Virus record (IMG/VR): IMGVR_UViG_3300031857_000304
Location: 1 to 49,769 of that record
Length of the DNA: 49,769 bases
Direction: 5' to 3' (one strand)
Source: a virus
In this document: piece by piece, positions 15,862 through 23,211 of the stretch
Layout of the letters: each line of letters opens with the position of its first letter
Numbering within the stretch: position 1 is the stretch's first letter
Position numbers and translations under genes: made by a program
The notes under the pieces: generated by a model
Told to the model about the DNA's origin: nothing
Databases searched by the model: none
Seen by the model: the letters and a program-made list of their open reading frames with translations, nothing else

Positions 15862-16944
15862 TTATTTAGGTTCTGATAGAATTAAATACTCTTTATTATT
15901 TTCGGAATAGTTTATTTTGTATTTTGAATTTATGGTAGAATTAGCCTGAGAATTTTCTTTATGGTCAAATTCAAATATATCAATTATGTTATGTTTATTT
16001 TTTATCAAATCTACTAAATCAGGTATTGAAATTTTACTACGATTTGAGTATGATATAAGCGTATATTTGGAATCAAAGTCTAATAATCTATTAAATGATT
16101 CAATAACCACATCATCTTTTAAATGCTCAAAATCTGAAATTGCTCCCTCTTTTTTATCAGATGAAACATCTTCTCTTCTATTAGATACGCCAAATAGATT
16201 AGGCTTATCATTCTTTACTACGGTAGTCCATAGGTGATAATATGAAAAATATCTTACTCTCGTAGTTTTAGTTTGTTGATTAGCAGTCCCATATGGAGGA
16301 TCAAAATAAACTAAATCAAAAGAATCGTTTATATCAAAAACATTTTTATTATATACTTTATGATTTAAATCATCAACTTTCCAATATGGAAGTTCCAAGT
16401 GTAGAGGCCTAAGAGATGAACTCGTCCAATCTTTTAAATAAGAAACCTGATGGCCCATATCATTACACTTCGAATCTAATGCAATTAGAAGTGAAGTTAG
16501 TAATACTGATTTATCTATACAATCGGTTGGATATAATTTATCAATTTCCTCTCTTATAGAATCTAATTTACGAGTAACATCAATATAAAAAGGTCTTTTA
16601 GTTCCATCGGGTTGAATAGTACTTCCATTGTTAAATTCACCACCATAGTTATCAGTAAACCAGCCATCAGTTGGATTAAGAGAATTTAAATGCTGAATTA
16701 TTTCATTTAATTCCCTTTTATTATTACCTGCTAATAAAAATGTTTCAGATAATACTTTCGAATATGGTGCTAAATCATTCGAAGTTGTTTGGAATCCAAT
16801 AGATTTAAAATAATTGGATACGGTACCGGAGCCAGAAAACCCATCTAATGCTGTTTTTACATTTAGATGATTTATTATTTGTGTAATTTTTGGTAGTATT
16901 TTAGATTTACCACCACTATATCTTATTGTTTTAAATGAATTCAT
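15862..16944 (-). CDS. DNA N6-adenine methyltransferase, D12 class (Dam-like), 360 aa
   Basis: YSGGKSKIL near the start and D34-GFSGSG-40 form the SAM-binding motifs of D12-class (alpha) adenine methyltransferases. The catalytic motif is DPPYG at residues 215-219, preceded by FDLVYF. It should methylate adenine in a specific short DNA site. At 360 aa it is longer than E. coli Dam (278), with an insert (about 90-190) that may set specificity. It lies three bases after the 286-aa gene, the arrangement expected for a restriction-modification pair, but it could equally be an orphan phage methylase that protects its own DNA. Confidence 0.9.
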   Translation of the reverse strand: MNSFKTIRYSGGKSKILPKITQIINHLNVKTALDGFSGSGTVSNYFKSIGFQTTSNDLAPYSKVLSETFLLAGNNKRELNEIIQHLNSLNPTDGWFTDNYGGEFNNGSTIQPDGTKRPFYIDVTRKLDSIREEIDKLYPTDCIDKSVLLTSLLIALDSKCNDMGHQVSYLKDWTSSSLRPLHLELPYWKVDDLNHKVYNKNVFDINDSFDLVYFDPPYGTANQQTKTTRVRYFSYYHLWTTVVKNDKPNLFGVSNRREDVSSDKKEGAISDFEHLKDDVVIESFNRLLDFDSKYTLISYSNRSKISIPDLVDLIKNKHNIIDIFEFDHKENSQANSTINSKYKINYSENNKEYLILSEPK

Positions 16945-16947
16945 GTT

Positions 16948-17808
16948 TTAATTAGGCTGTGTGAATAAGTTTTTAAATTGAGACCACCATGCATTAGAAT
17001 CTCCATTATAAACATAACTTCCTTCTAAAACCGAATCAAAAACCATTAAGCCTGAAAATGAGTTTTTTCCCTGTTTGTTATAAACCCAAACACCTCTTTG
17101 AAAAGGATTTGCAGTTTTTCCTCCATATTTAAAGTCAATAATCTTATTTCCATTAGAATCATTTAGGAAGAATCGGGTGTGTTTTTTTAATTGTTCAAAT
17201 GTTATTGATTTTACAACATTTTTTAATTTACCTAAATCTAAATTAGTCAATCTATATTTACCATTTTCAAATGTATTCAATCCTAATATAAGTTGGAATT
17301 CATTTGTTTTATCTGATAATTTGTTCAAAAAATTTTCTAAATCAAACTTACCATTTATTACATCCTCTTTATTATCATCTAGAATTTGTCTAGGTTCATG
17401 TGAAGTTGTCAATTGAATATATAGTTCTTTATAAGTTTTAGCGCTAAGGCCAATTACAAAACCCCATTTGGAATTAAGTAATTTATGTAATAAATCTAAT
17501 CTTTTAGAGTGATCAGATTCTTGCTTTTCAACTTCTAATTTTATTTTAATGAACTCACTAAAATTATTAACTATATCAGAATTTGGTGATACTATTACAT
17601 CATGCACGCACCAATCACTATTTGTTAAATTAAGTTTTAACGAAAACCATCCATTTACATTATCATTAATATGCCATTCGAGGATGTTTTCAAACATTTT
17701 ACCCGCTCCTACTCCATTTCCATTTAATTCCTTAAACATCATAAAGGTTGAAACCGAATAATCAAAATTTGATTTACCCAATTCAAGTAAAAAATTTTCT
17801 TTTGTCAT
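16948..17808 (-). CDS. Protein of unknown function beside the DNA methylase; possible restriction endonuclease, 286 aa
   Basis: I do not recognise the fold with certainty. There is no signal peptide or membrane segment. The segment from GAGKMFENILEWHIND through IKIKLEVEKQ has an early glutamate, a central aspartate-containing strand and a late acidic/lysine-rich strand, which could be a degenerate PD-(D/E)xK nuclease core. A later IIDFKYGGKTANPFQRGVWVYN block is conserved-looking. It is transcribed just ahead of the D12 methylase (3-nt gap) from its own promoter, the usual layout for a type II endonuclease/methylase pair. Function is inferred from context. Confidence 0.5.
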   Translation of the reverse strand: MTKENFLLELGKSNFDYSVSTFMMFKELNGNGVGAGKMFENILEWHINDNVNGWFSLKLNLTNSDWCVHDVIVSPNSDIVNNFSEFIKIKLEVEKQESDHSKRLDLLHKLLNSKWGFVIGLSAKTYKELYIQLTTSHEPRQILDDNKEDVINGKFDLENFLNKLSDKTNEFQLILGLNTFENGKYRLTNLDLGKLKNVVKSITFEQLKKHTRFFLNDSNGNKIIDFKYGGKTANPFQRGVWVYNKQGKNSFSGLMVFDSVLEGSYVYNGDSNAWWSQFKNLFTQPN

Positions 17809-17861
17809 TTCAGTAATTTTAGAGTTTTTTATCCTTTGAGATTATACTACAACTCATACCA

Positions 17862-17893
17862 CTAAATTACGAAAAAAATGGGATATATCCAAA
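17862..17893 (-). promoter_or_regulatory. Bacteroidota-type promoter (TTTG-N20-TAATTTAG) for the methylase operon
   Basis: The -33 TTTG is at 17893-17890 and the -7 TAATTTAG at 17869-17862 (one mismatch to TAnnTTTG), with 20 nt between. The ATG at 17808 follows about 53 nt later. The -33 box begins directly beyond the stop codon of the 59-aa gene. Confidence 0.55.
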
Positions 17894-18073
17894 TTATTTA
17901 TTGGAATTCTTTGATTCAGAATACTCTTTTAATTTTACTTCTAAATAATCAATTGATTCAGATGGGCCTTCGTATCCCATATATTTTGCGTATATTCTAA
18001 TCTTATCGGGATCTCTCTCTAATTCTTTTTTCAAATCTTCTAATTTTGAAAGATGTGCTGTTATATATGTCAT
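17894..18073 (-). CDS. Small hypothetical protein, 59 aa
   Basis: The open frame starts at ATG 18073, which overlaps the stop of the cupin gene (ATGA), and ends with TAA at 17894. The peptide begins MTYITAHLSKLEDLKKELER and ends EYSESKNSNK. It is charged and mostly helical, with a central IRIYAKYMGYEGPSESIDYL. Coupled start, clean coding sequence and lack of any other content in this 261-nt stretch make it a likely real gene. Function is unknown. Confidence 0.65.
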   Translation of the reverse strand: MTYITAHLSKLEDLKKELERDPDKIRIYAKYMGYEGPSESIDYLEVKLKEYSESKNSNK

Positions 18074-18441
18074 ATTAAATCGTTTGGCGCATTTCGGTAA
18101 ATTCGGTAACTATCATCATCAAAGTGTTGAGTTGATACTTCAAATACTATTGATTCTGGTTCTAAAGCAATTAATTGATGTGGTTTACCCCTATCTATAT
18201 AAACACATTCTCCAACATTTAGAATTTCTTTGTGTAATTTAGCCTCATCAGTATCTATCCAATGAAACTCAAATGCTCCCTTTTGAACATACCAAGTTTC
18301 ATTTTTAATCATATGATAGTGCATTGAAAATCTATTACCTTCATTTGGGAAAACTAATAATTTTCCGCAGTATTGGGAATCGTTATGTATCCATAATTCA
18401 TATCCCCAATTTTTATCTATTTTAATTGGTTTAAAGGCCAC
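18070..18441 (-). CDS. Cupin, mannose-6-phosphate isomerase type II-like, 123 aa
   Basis: This is a single cupin domain. It starts with KNWGYELWIH (the PWGxE-like opening of type II phosphomannose isomerases). The metal motif is H41-Y-H43 with E48 (MHYHMIKNETW), and a second histidine is H88 in GKPHQL. Such proteins isomerise sugar phosphates or act on NDP-sugars, so it may feed the glycan genes, although it lies among replication genes. The start must be GTG at 18441 because an in-frame TAA lies nine bases upstream. It overlaps the 81-aa gene by 11 bases. Confidence 0.75.
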   Translation of the reverse strand: MAFKPIKIDKNWGYELWIHNDSQYCGKLLVFPNEGNRFSMHYHMIKNETWYVQKGAFEFHWIDTDEAKLHKEILNVGECVYIDRGKPHQLIALEPESIVFEVSTQHFDDDSYRIYRNAPNDLI

Positions 18442-18676
18442 TTCTTTTTATTTTAATTGTTATACCGGCTTTACCCGCTGAAACATCATAAGTATTTCTT
18501 CTATTATCGGTAATAAATCCATAATCTTTAAATCTAAATATAATTACCAATTTTCCTTCGAATACGGCCCAAATTGCATTATCCGCATAATCGATAGATG
18601 GCTGAGAAATAAAACCCATTTTCCAACTATTTCTAAACTCTTCTTCTAATTCGTCAGGTGTTATATGAATTAACAT
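18431..18676 (-). CDS. Small protein of unknown function, 81 aa
   Basis: It has an acidic N-terminal helix (ITPDELEEEFRNSWKMGF) followed by a beta-rich part (AIWAVFEGKLVIIFRFKDYG) and a basic tail (KIKRSGL). No known family is recognised. It lies one base after thyA and overlaps the cupin gene, so it is co-translated with nucleotide and sugar metabolism genes. Confidence 0.7.
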   Translation of the reverse strand: MLIHITPDELEEEFRNSWKMGFISQPSIDYADNAIWAVFEGKLVIIFRFKDYGFITDNRRNTYDVSAGKAGITIKIKRSGL

Positions 18677-18677
18677 T

Positions 18678-19655
18678 CTAATTACTTAATGGTGCTTTAA
18701 TTATAGGGTGGGATTCGTAATTTTCTATTACGAAATCTTCTACTTTGTACATAGGTAAACAATCACCTTCCGCTCGTTTAACATGCTCTGCTATTTTTAA
18801 TGTTGGTAATCCAAATGGAGTTCTATGTAGTTGCTCTTTTGCTTGCTCAATGTGATTTAAGTATAAATGGGTATCCCCTAAGTTACCAATCAATTCATCG
18901 GGTATCATATTCACTTCTTTTGCAATAATCTCCAATAATAACCCATAAGATGCAATGTTGAATGGTAATCCTAAAAATGTATCTACACTTCTTTGATTCC
19001 ACATTAATGAAAGATATCGCTTACCATCTTTCTCTCTTGTCCAACATTGAAATCCATAATGACAAGGTGGCAAAACCATTGCATCTAATGCACCCACATT
19101 CCAAGCAGATACCATCAACCGTCTACTATCAGGATTTGTTTTGAGTTCGTTGATTAGATTTTGGATTTGGTCTATGTGTTCGGATTGTAAATAGAAACCT
19201 TCAGTACCGTCAGTATTACCTTCTACCCACGTGTCACCTTTCCATTGTCTCCATTGTTTACCATAGATTGGGCCTAACTCACCCCACTTCTTAGCAAACT
19301 CTTCATCGGTTTTGATTTGTTTAATAAACTCTTCTTTAGTTAATTGATACTTGAGGTCAAGTGAAGTTTTCCAAGCGTAGTTCTTATATGCATCACCATC
19401 CCAAATGTGGCAATCGTAATCCAAAAGGAATTTGATGTTAGTATCTCCTCTTAAAAACCATAGGAGTTCTGTCACCATAACCTTCCATGCCATTTTCTTT
19501 GTAGTTAATAATGGAAACCCTTCACTCATTTTGTGGCGAATCTGCCTACCAAAAACTGAAAGTGTTCCAGTTCCGGTTCTATCAGTTTTAATTGTTCCAT
19601 TAAGAGCCCCTATATCAGTAAGGAGTTGTTGGTATTGTTTATCTAAATTATTCAT
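18678..19655 (-). CDS. thyA: Thymidylate synthase, 325 aa
   Basis: This enzyme makes dTMP from dUMP with methylene-tetrahydrofolate. The catalytic cysteine is C198 in LPPCHYGFQCW. Phosphate-binding arginines are R26 (KTDRTGTGT) and the R178-R179 pair (DSRRLMVSAWN). QRSVDTFLGLPFNIASY is the substrate-orienting segment, and the C-terminal part has HLYLNHIEQ. At 325 aa it exceeds E. coli ThyA (264) because of an insert around residues 95-155, as in many other bacterial and phage enzymes. Unlike T4 td, no intron is present. It supplies dTTP for phage DNA synthesis and overlaps the 126-aa membrane protein gene by eight bases. Confidence 0.97.
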   Translation of the reverse strand: MNNLDKQYQQLLTDIGALNGTIKTDRTGTGTLSVFGRQIRHKMSEGFPLLTTKKMAWKVMVTELLWFLRGDTNIKFLLDYDCHIWDGDAYKNYAWKTSLDLKYQLTKEEFIKQIKTDEEFAKKWGELGPIYGKQWRQWKGDTWVEGNTDGTEGFYLQSEHIDQIQNLINELKTNPDSRRLMVSAWNVGALDAMVLPPCHYGFQCWTREKDGKRYLSLMWNQRSVDTFLGLPFNIASYGLLLEIIAKEVNMIPDELIGNLGDTHLYLNHIEQAKEQLHRTPFGLPTLKIAEHVKRAEGDCLPMYKVEDFVIENYESHPIIKAPLSN

Positions 19656-20028
19656 ATGATTTTAGTCTTTTATGATTTTCTCTTTCAATTTCATGCGAAT
19701 AATTTTCTTTATGCCCAATAATTCTATGAAAATCTTTGTATGCTTTTGGGTGGTAATCTTTTAAATAAGAAATACCAAATTCATATTCAAATAAAACACT
19801 TTCATATCGGTGTTCTTTATTATCAAATCCATCTTCTATTGAAAATATTTCCATTTGTAAAGAATCAATTACATTTTGTAACGAATCTCTTTTTTGTAAT
19901 GATGTTAGATAACTTTCCTCTGCTTTTGTTATGTTTACTTTAGTATGATTCATACTCATCCCAATCGCAATGATTCCTATAATCAATATTGTAAATAATC
20001 CAATTTTGTATGTTGTGTTCGAATCCAT
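19648..20028 (-). CDS. Single-pass membrane protein with coiled coil, 126 aa
   Basis: A hydrophobic helix at about residues 8-24 (IGLFTILIIGIIAIGMS) is followed by a charged helical region with a heptad-like SYLTSLQKRDSLQNVIDSLQ, then a histidine-rich acidic/basic tail. It should be anchored in the inner membrane with the C-terminal domain outside or inside (topology unclear). It is located between primase and thyA. Function is unknown. Confidence 0.65.
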   Translation of the reverse strand: MDSNTTYKIGLFTILIIGIIAIGMSMNHTKVNITKAEESYLTSLQKRDSLQNVIDSLQMEIFSIEDGFDNKEHRYESVLFEYEFGISYLKDYHPKAYKDFHRIIGHKENYSHEIERENHKRLKSYE

Positions 20029-20029
20029 A

Positions 20030-20956
20030 TTATAATGATAATTTTAGTTTTATTAAATCTTCAAAAGATGAAGTTGTATTGGTTTCAATTTGTTTTGTTA
20101 CTTCGATAAACCCCATTTCCGAAGGGTCTTTACCATTTAAGGTTATTATCTTACAATCAATTCCATTATTAGTAAGGTATTGATAATGCCTCACAGCATC
20201 TCCCATTGCATCGGTATCTAATACGATATTAACTGATGGTTTCTTTGTAAGTATTTTATCACTTAATAGTTTTGGGAGTGTTTTACCAAAAATAGGCACT
20301 GCATTTCTTTTAATTGCAATTGCATCAAATGCCCCTTCACAAAGTGTTATAGGCATATCCCAATTTATAGTTGAATCAAATCCAATTATATTTTTTGATA
20401 CAGGAGGATTTTTATATTTCATATTTTCATTTGGGTAAATACTTCTTGCGATAAAGAAATTTAATCTGCTATCTGAATCATAAGATGGTATAATAACCCT
20501 ACCTTTGTATAACCCACTATCACAATAACCTATTCGATGTTTAAGAATGTCATTATCACTTATTCCCCTCTTCTTTAAATAATTATAAGCTACTTTATAT
20601 TCTATAATATGCTGATTATCTAAAATAGTTTTGTATTCGGAAGGTAATTTAAGTTCAATTTGTTCTTCATCTTTTATATCTCCTCCAATGTTGGCTTCGT
20701 TGTAAATAGTATTAACTTTTACTATTACCTCTCTATCAACTTGTAATTTACGAAGAAGTGTATATACCTTCTTACCCTTTGAATCGCATACCCAACATCT
20801 CCACTTTTGTGATTCTAAATTAACTTGCAATTTAGGTTTATGATGTGAACAAAAAGGGCAATAGTATTGGATTTCATCTTTACCCAAATTTCTACCGCCG
20901 CCTAAAACCTCATCGATTTTAGTTTTAACATATTGCTTATCTATTTCAGAAATCAT
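20030..20956 (-). CDS. DNA primase (DnaG/gp61-like), 308 aa
   Basis: The N-terminal zinc ribbon uses C33/C36 (YYCPFC), nearby histidines and C54/C57 (RCWVC). The TOPRIM core has the catalytic glutamate E207 in TLCEGAFDA and the DxD pair D247/D249 in VLDTDAMGD. GISDNDILKHRIGYC and KGRVIIPSYD are the standard DnaG connecting segments. The protein should make RNA primers for lagging-strand synthesis, with a helicase encoded elsewhere. It lacks a DnaB-type helicase domain, consistent with T4-type separate primase and helicase. It overlaps the SGNH-like gene upstream by 11 bases. Confidence 0.93.
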   Translation of the reverse strand: MISEIDKQYVKTKIDEVLGGGRNLGKDEIQYYCPFCSHHKPKLQVNLESQKWRCWVCDSKGKKVYTLLRKLQVDREVIVKVNTIYNEANIGGDIKDEEQIELKLPSEYKTILDNQHIIEYKVAYNYLKKRGISDNDILKHRIGYCDSGLYKGRVIIPSYDSDSRLNFFIARSIYPNENMKYKNPPVSKNIIGFDSTINWDMPITLCEGAFDAIAIKRNAVPIFGKTLPKLLSDKILTKKPSVNIVLDTDAMGDAVRHYQYLTNNGIDCKIITLNGKDPSEMGFIEVTKQIETNTTSSFEDLIKLKLSL

Positions 20957-21659
20957 AACGCTCTAATAAAAATTTTAGATACCAATTATTTCCTTCATCA
21001 TTTAAATGCTTATCTACTCTAGAAACAAAGTAATTGGTCTTATCGGTTTTCCTTAAATAAGTTTCAATCGAATTGTATTCCCCAAACTTAATATGTTCTG
21101 AATTTAATTCCGAATCGTTTTTAAAGTGAGTATCATAATCGTTGGTAAAAAACAAATACTCAAAATTAATCCCTACACTTCTACATAAATTGGATAGAAT
21201 TTTTAATTCTAAAAGTAAATCTTTTAGTATTCTATAATAATTTAAATGATATACAAATGAGCAATACGGTGAAAATAAATTTTTAATAAGAGGATCTTTA
21301 CTCCACCCTAAATATGGATACAAAGTATTATACATCTTATCCTCAAAAATAGAATTATCCCTAATCAAATTATTTTTTTCTAAATACTCTAAATTTTCAG
21401 GTGATGAGATTGAACTTTGAAATGTATCATTGTAGAGAACCATTAGCCTTTCGGGAACAGTTAGTTGAACCAAAATATTACACCCAAATTTGTTTTCTTC
21501 AATTAATTTATTTACCTTTAACTTTACCAATTTAAGTATATGCTCATTCGATAAAGATGAATGTGAATTATTCTCTAACTGCAAATGCAGGGAATTTTCA
21601 AGTATAAGTTTATCATTTAGCAGAGAAAATGAATCACCAAATAGGTATAATTTTTTCAT
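20946..21659 (-). CDS. SGNH/GDSL-like hydrolase family protein, 237 aa
   Basis: MKKLYLFGDSFSLL carries the block I serine motif (GDSFS). The later LVQLTVPERLMVLYND region fits the block III strand, and the C-terminal FVSRVDKHLNDEGNNWY (D/H near the end) fits the catalytic Asp-His block. I start at the ATG at 21659, not the TTG six bases upstream. SGNH enzymes are esterases or acetyltransferases of lipids and sugars. This one sits directly after a second SGNH-like gene. Substrate is unknown, and activity cannot be read from sequence. Confidence 0.65.
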   Translation of the reverse strand: MKKLYLFGDSFSLLNDKLILENSLHLQLENNSHSSLSNEHILKLVKLKVNKLIEENKFGCNILVQLTVPERLMVLYNDTFQSSISSPENLEYLEKNNLIRDNSIFEDKMYNTLYPYLGWSKDPLIKNLFSPYCSFVYHLNYYRILKDLLLELKILSNLCRSVGINFEYLFFTNDYDTHFKNDSELNSEHIKFGEYNSIETYLRKTDKTNYFVSRVDKHLNDEGNNWYLKFLLERYDF

Positions 21660-21662
21660 ACC

Positions 21663-21694
21663 CAAATGTATGAAATTATTTTATCAATTCCAAA
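21663..21694 (-). promoter_or_regulatory. Possible Bacteroidota-type promoter (TTTG-N20-TACATTTG) before the second SGNH gene
   Basis: TTTG at 21694-21691 and TACATTTG at 21670-21663 are separated by exactly 20 nt, a full match to the consensus. The ATG at 21659 lies only three bases beyond, so a transcript would be nearly leaderless, and the -33 box lies inside the upstream gene. It could be chance. Confidence 0.35.
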
Positions 21695-22497
21695 TATTTT
21701 TTATACAATGTATTGGCTAACCACTTATGGGAAGCGGAGCAAGGGTGGTCATCATTTACCCCTATATTTTGCCTTAAAGTAAGATAACAATCCTTATTCA
21801 TCGAATCCCAACTTCGGTATTCATTTCCATTGAAATTTATAGGTAAATAATATGGACTTTCTTTAATAGTATCATAAATTAAGTGGTGAGAATAAAAATC
21901 TTCCAGCCCCATAAAAAATACACACTTACATCCCATTTCTTCCAACTCCTTAAATTTTTCTATTAGTTTATTGTAAATAATAAAAAATACTTCGGCTATT
22001 GTTTCGTTTAGTGAACTTCTTCTTAAAGGGTCATCTAATAAGTTTATATTTTCTATTATTTTTTTCTTTAAATCTACACCTAACCATCTTACTCCTTCAT
22101 CATGCCCACCAAATGAATTACTATTAGTAAATTCAACTATATCTCTTATTACATTTGTAAATTGAAAAACACAATATTTTGGAACATAATTTTTTTCAAC
22201 CTTAAGGTATTCCATCAAAATTCCTAACCTCTCAATGTTTCTATAATTGTTTCCCCCATTTTCGTTTTTAGTCATTAAGCTAAAATTCAAAAAATTTTTA
22301 AGGATACCAGACCATCTATATTTTTCTCTATACGCTACTAACTCATCCAATGAAATCATTATTAAGGATGAGGGATAATATGTAACTTTATTTTTATATA
22401 ATTCAAAAGATGTTGGGTATTTTTCTTGCCAATGATGAAATTCTAACCCCTCCCCATAAGTAAATGAACAACCAAACGTTAATAATAAATTTGTCAT
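21676..22497 (-). CDS. SGNH/GDSL-like protein, 273 aa
   Basis: LLLTFGCSFTYGEGLEFHHW gives an SGNH block I in which GDS is replaced by GCS, with the catalytic serine retained. VPKYCVFQFTNVIRD resembles the block III region, and the C-terminal GVNDDHPCSASHKWLANTLY supplies the D-x-x-H block (D, H, then SxxG-like helix). It is related in layout to the next gene and to the protein at 42823. The start codon overlaps the stop of the GIY-YIG-like gene start region (ATGA), so it is co-translated. Function is perhaps acyl or acetyl ester chemistry on glycans (inference). Confidence 0.65.
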   Translation of the reverse strand: MTNLLLTFGCSFTYGEGLEFHHWQEKYPTSFELYKNKVTYYPSSLIMISLDELVAYREKYRWSGILKNFLNFSLMTKNENGGNNYRNIERLGILMEYLKVEKNYVPKYCVFQFTNVIRDIVEFTNSNSFGGHDEGVRWLGVDLKKKIIENINLLDDPLRRSSLNETIAEVFFIIYNKLIEKFKELEEMGCKCVFFMGLEDFYSHHLIYDTIKESPYYLPINFNGNEYRSWDSMNKDCYLTLRQNIGVNDDHPCSASHKWLANTLYKKYLELIK

Positions 22498-22937
22498 ATA
22501 TGAGGAATGTCTTTTCTAAAAAATTTTCCCAATATGTTATCATTATAAAAAACATTTGGGTTTTCTAATACTTCTAATGAAAATAGATACTTTGTTTCCA
22601 AGTATGTTAGGTGTTTTGGGGAAAAGGCAAATTGAATAATAGTTCTCTTAAATTCACTACTCTTACCTTCCTTAATAAGTTGTTTGATTTCGGAATGTGA
22701 ACCATAGTAGGATTTCCAATCACTTTCTTTTTGAACTTTCTTTTTCTTACTAGCTCTTTTATCGGTTAATTCCGCTAATTCCTTTTTACCCAAAGCCTTA
22801 GTGGTCACCGAAATAAGTTGTTTTCTTCCTATATATTTTTTGCCAGTTGGAATATGATATACTTCATAAACAAACCCAAAAGCATCTTCCGGTATCTGAT
22901 TAATATCGGAAATTAATTCGTTTTTATACTCCCACAT
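22494..22937 (-). CDS. GIY-YIG-like putative endonuclease, 147 aa
   Basis: FGFVYEVYHIPTGKKYIGRKQL (residues 20-41) matches the GIY...YIG layout with FVY and YIG-R-K. SDWKSYYGSHSEIKQLI (about 72-88) is the conserved second block of a phage family whose members are annotated as Seg-like or putative nucleases in T4-like phages. LTYLETKYLFSLEVL contains the glutamate expected in the active site, and NDNILGKFFRKDI closes the domain. It may cut DNA, but mobility is not indicated because it is not inserted in another gene. Confidence 0.7.
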   Translation of the reverse strand: MWEYKNELISDINQIPEDAFGFVYEVYHIPTGKKYIGRKQLISVTTKALGKKELAELTDKRASKKKKVQKESDWKSYYGSHSEIKQLIKEGKSSEFKRTIIQFAFSPKHLTYLETKYLFSLEVLENPNVFYNDNILGKFFRKDIPHI

Positions 22938-22956
22938 CTGTAACCTTTATTTTAAT

Positions 22957-23187
22957 TTATCTTTTGGTTTTATCTGAATACTTTGATAAATCTACTTGCC
23001 CCTTTCTAGCTCCACTTAATACCTTATCATTTAAATTATAATCAGTATTACCTGTCAATGCTTTTGAAGTAAATCCTTTTACTGCTAATAATCCACCTAC
23101 TTTAGTTTTTATGTAGTCGGTTATTTGGCTAGGAGCATTTTTCTCAGCCATTTTTGAATTTTTGTAAAGATCTATTATCTGTGCCAT
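22957..23187 (-). CDS. Small protein at the end of the virion gene block, 76 aa
   Basis: There is a helical N-terminus (MAQIIDLYKNSKMAEKNAPS), a central hydrophobic patch (VGGLLAVKGFTSKAL) and a basic C-terminus (LSKYSDKTKR). No family is recognised. It has its own TATTTATA element 16 nt upstream, like neighbouring structural genes, which suggests late expression and perhaps a virion or assembly role. Confidence 0.6.
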   Translation of the reverse strand: MAQIIDLYKNSKMAEKNAPSQITDYIKTKVGGLLAVKGFTSKALTGNTDYNLNDKVLSGARKGQVDLSKYSDKTKR

Positions 23188-23203
23188 AGTTTGTTTATTT
23201 TTA

Positions 23204-23211
23204 TATAAATA
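23204..23211 (-). promoter_or_regulatory. Candidate late promoter element TATTTATA
   Basis: An exact match in the minus orientation, 16 nt before the ATG at 23187, in a 24-nt gap between two genes. Confidence 0.45.

Noticed and set aside
22494-22937. GIY-YIG-like gene as a mobile homing endonuclease
   Set aside because: It is not within an intron or inserted in another gene, and flanking genes are intact. It looks like a resident gene family of these phages.
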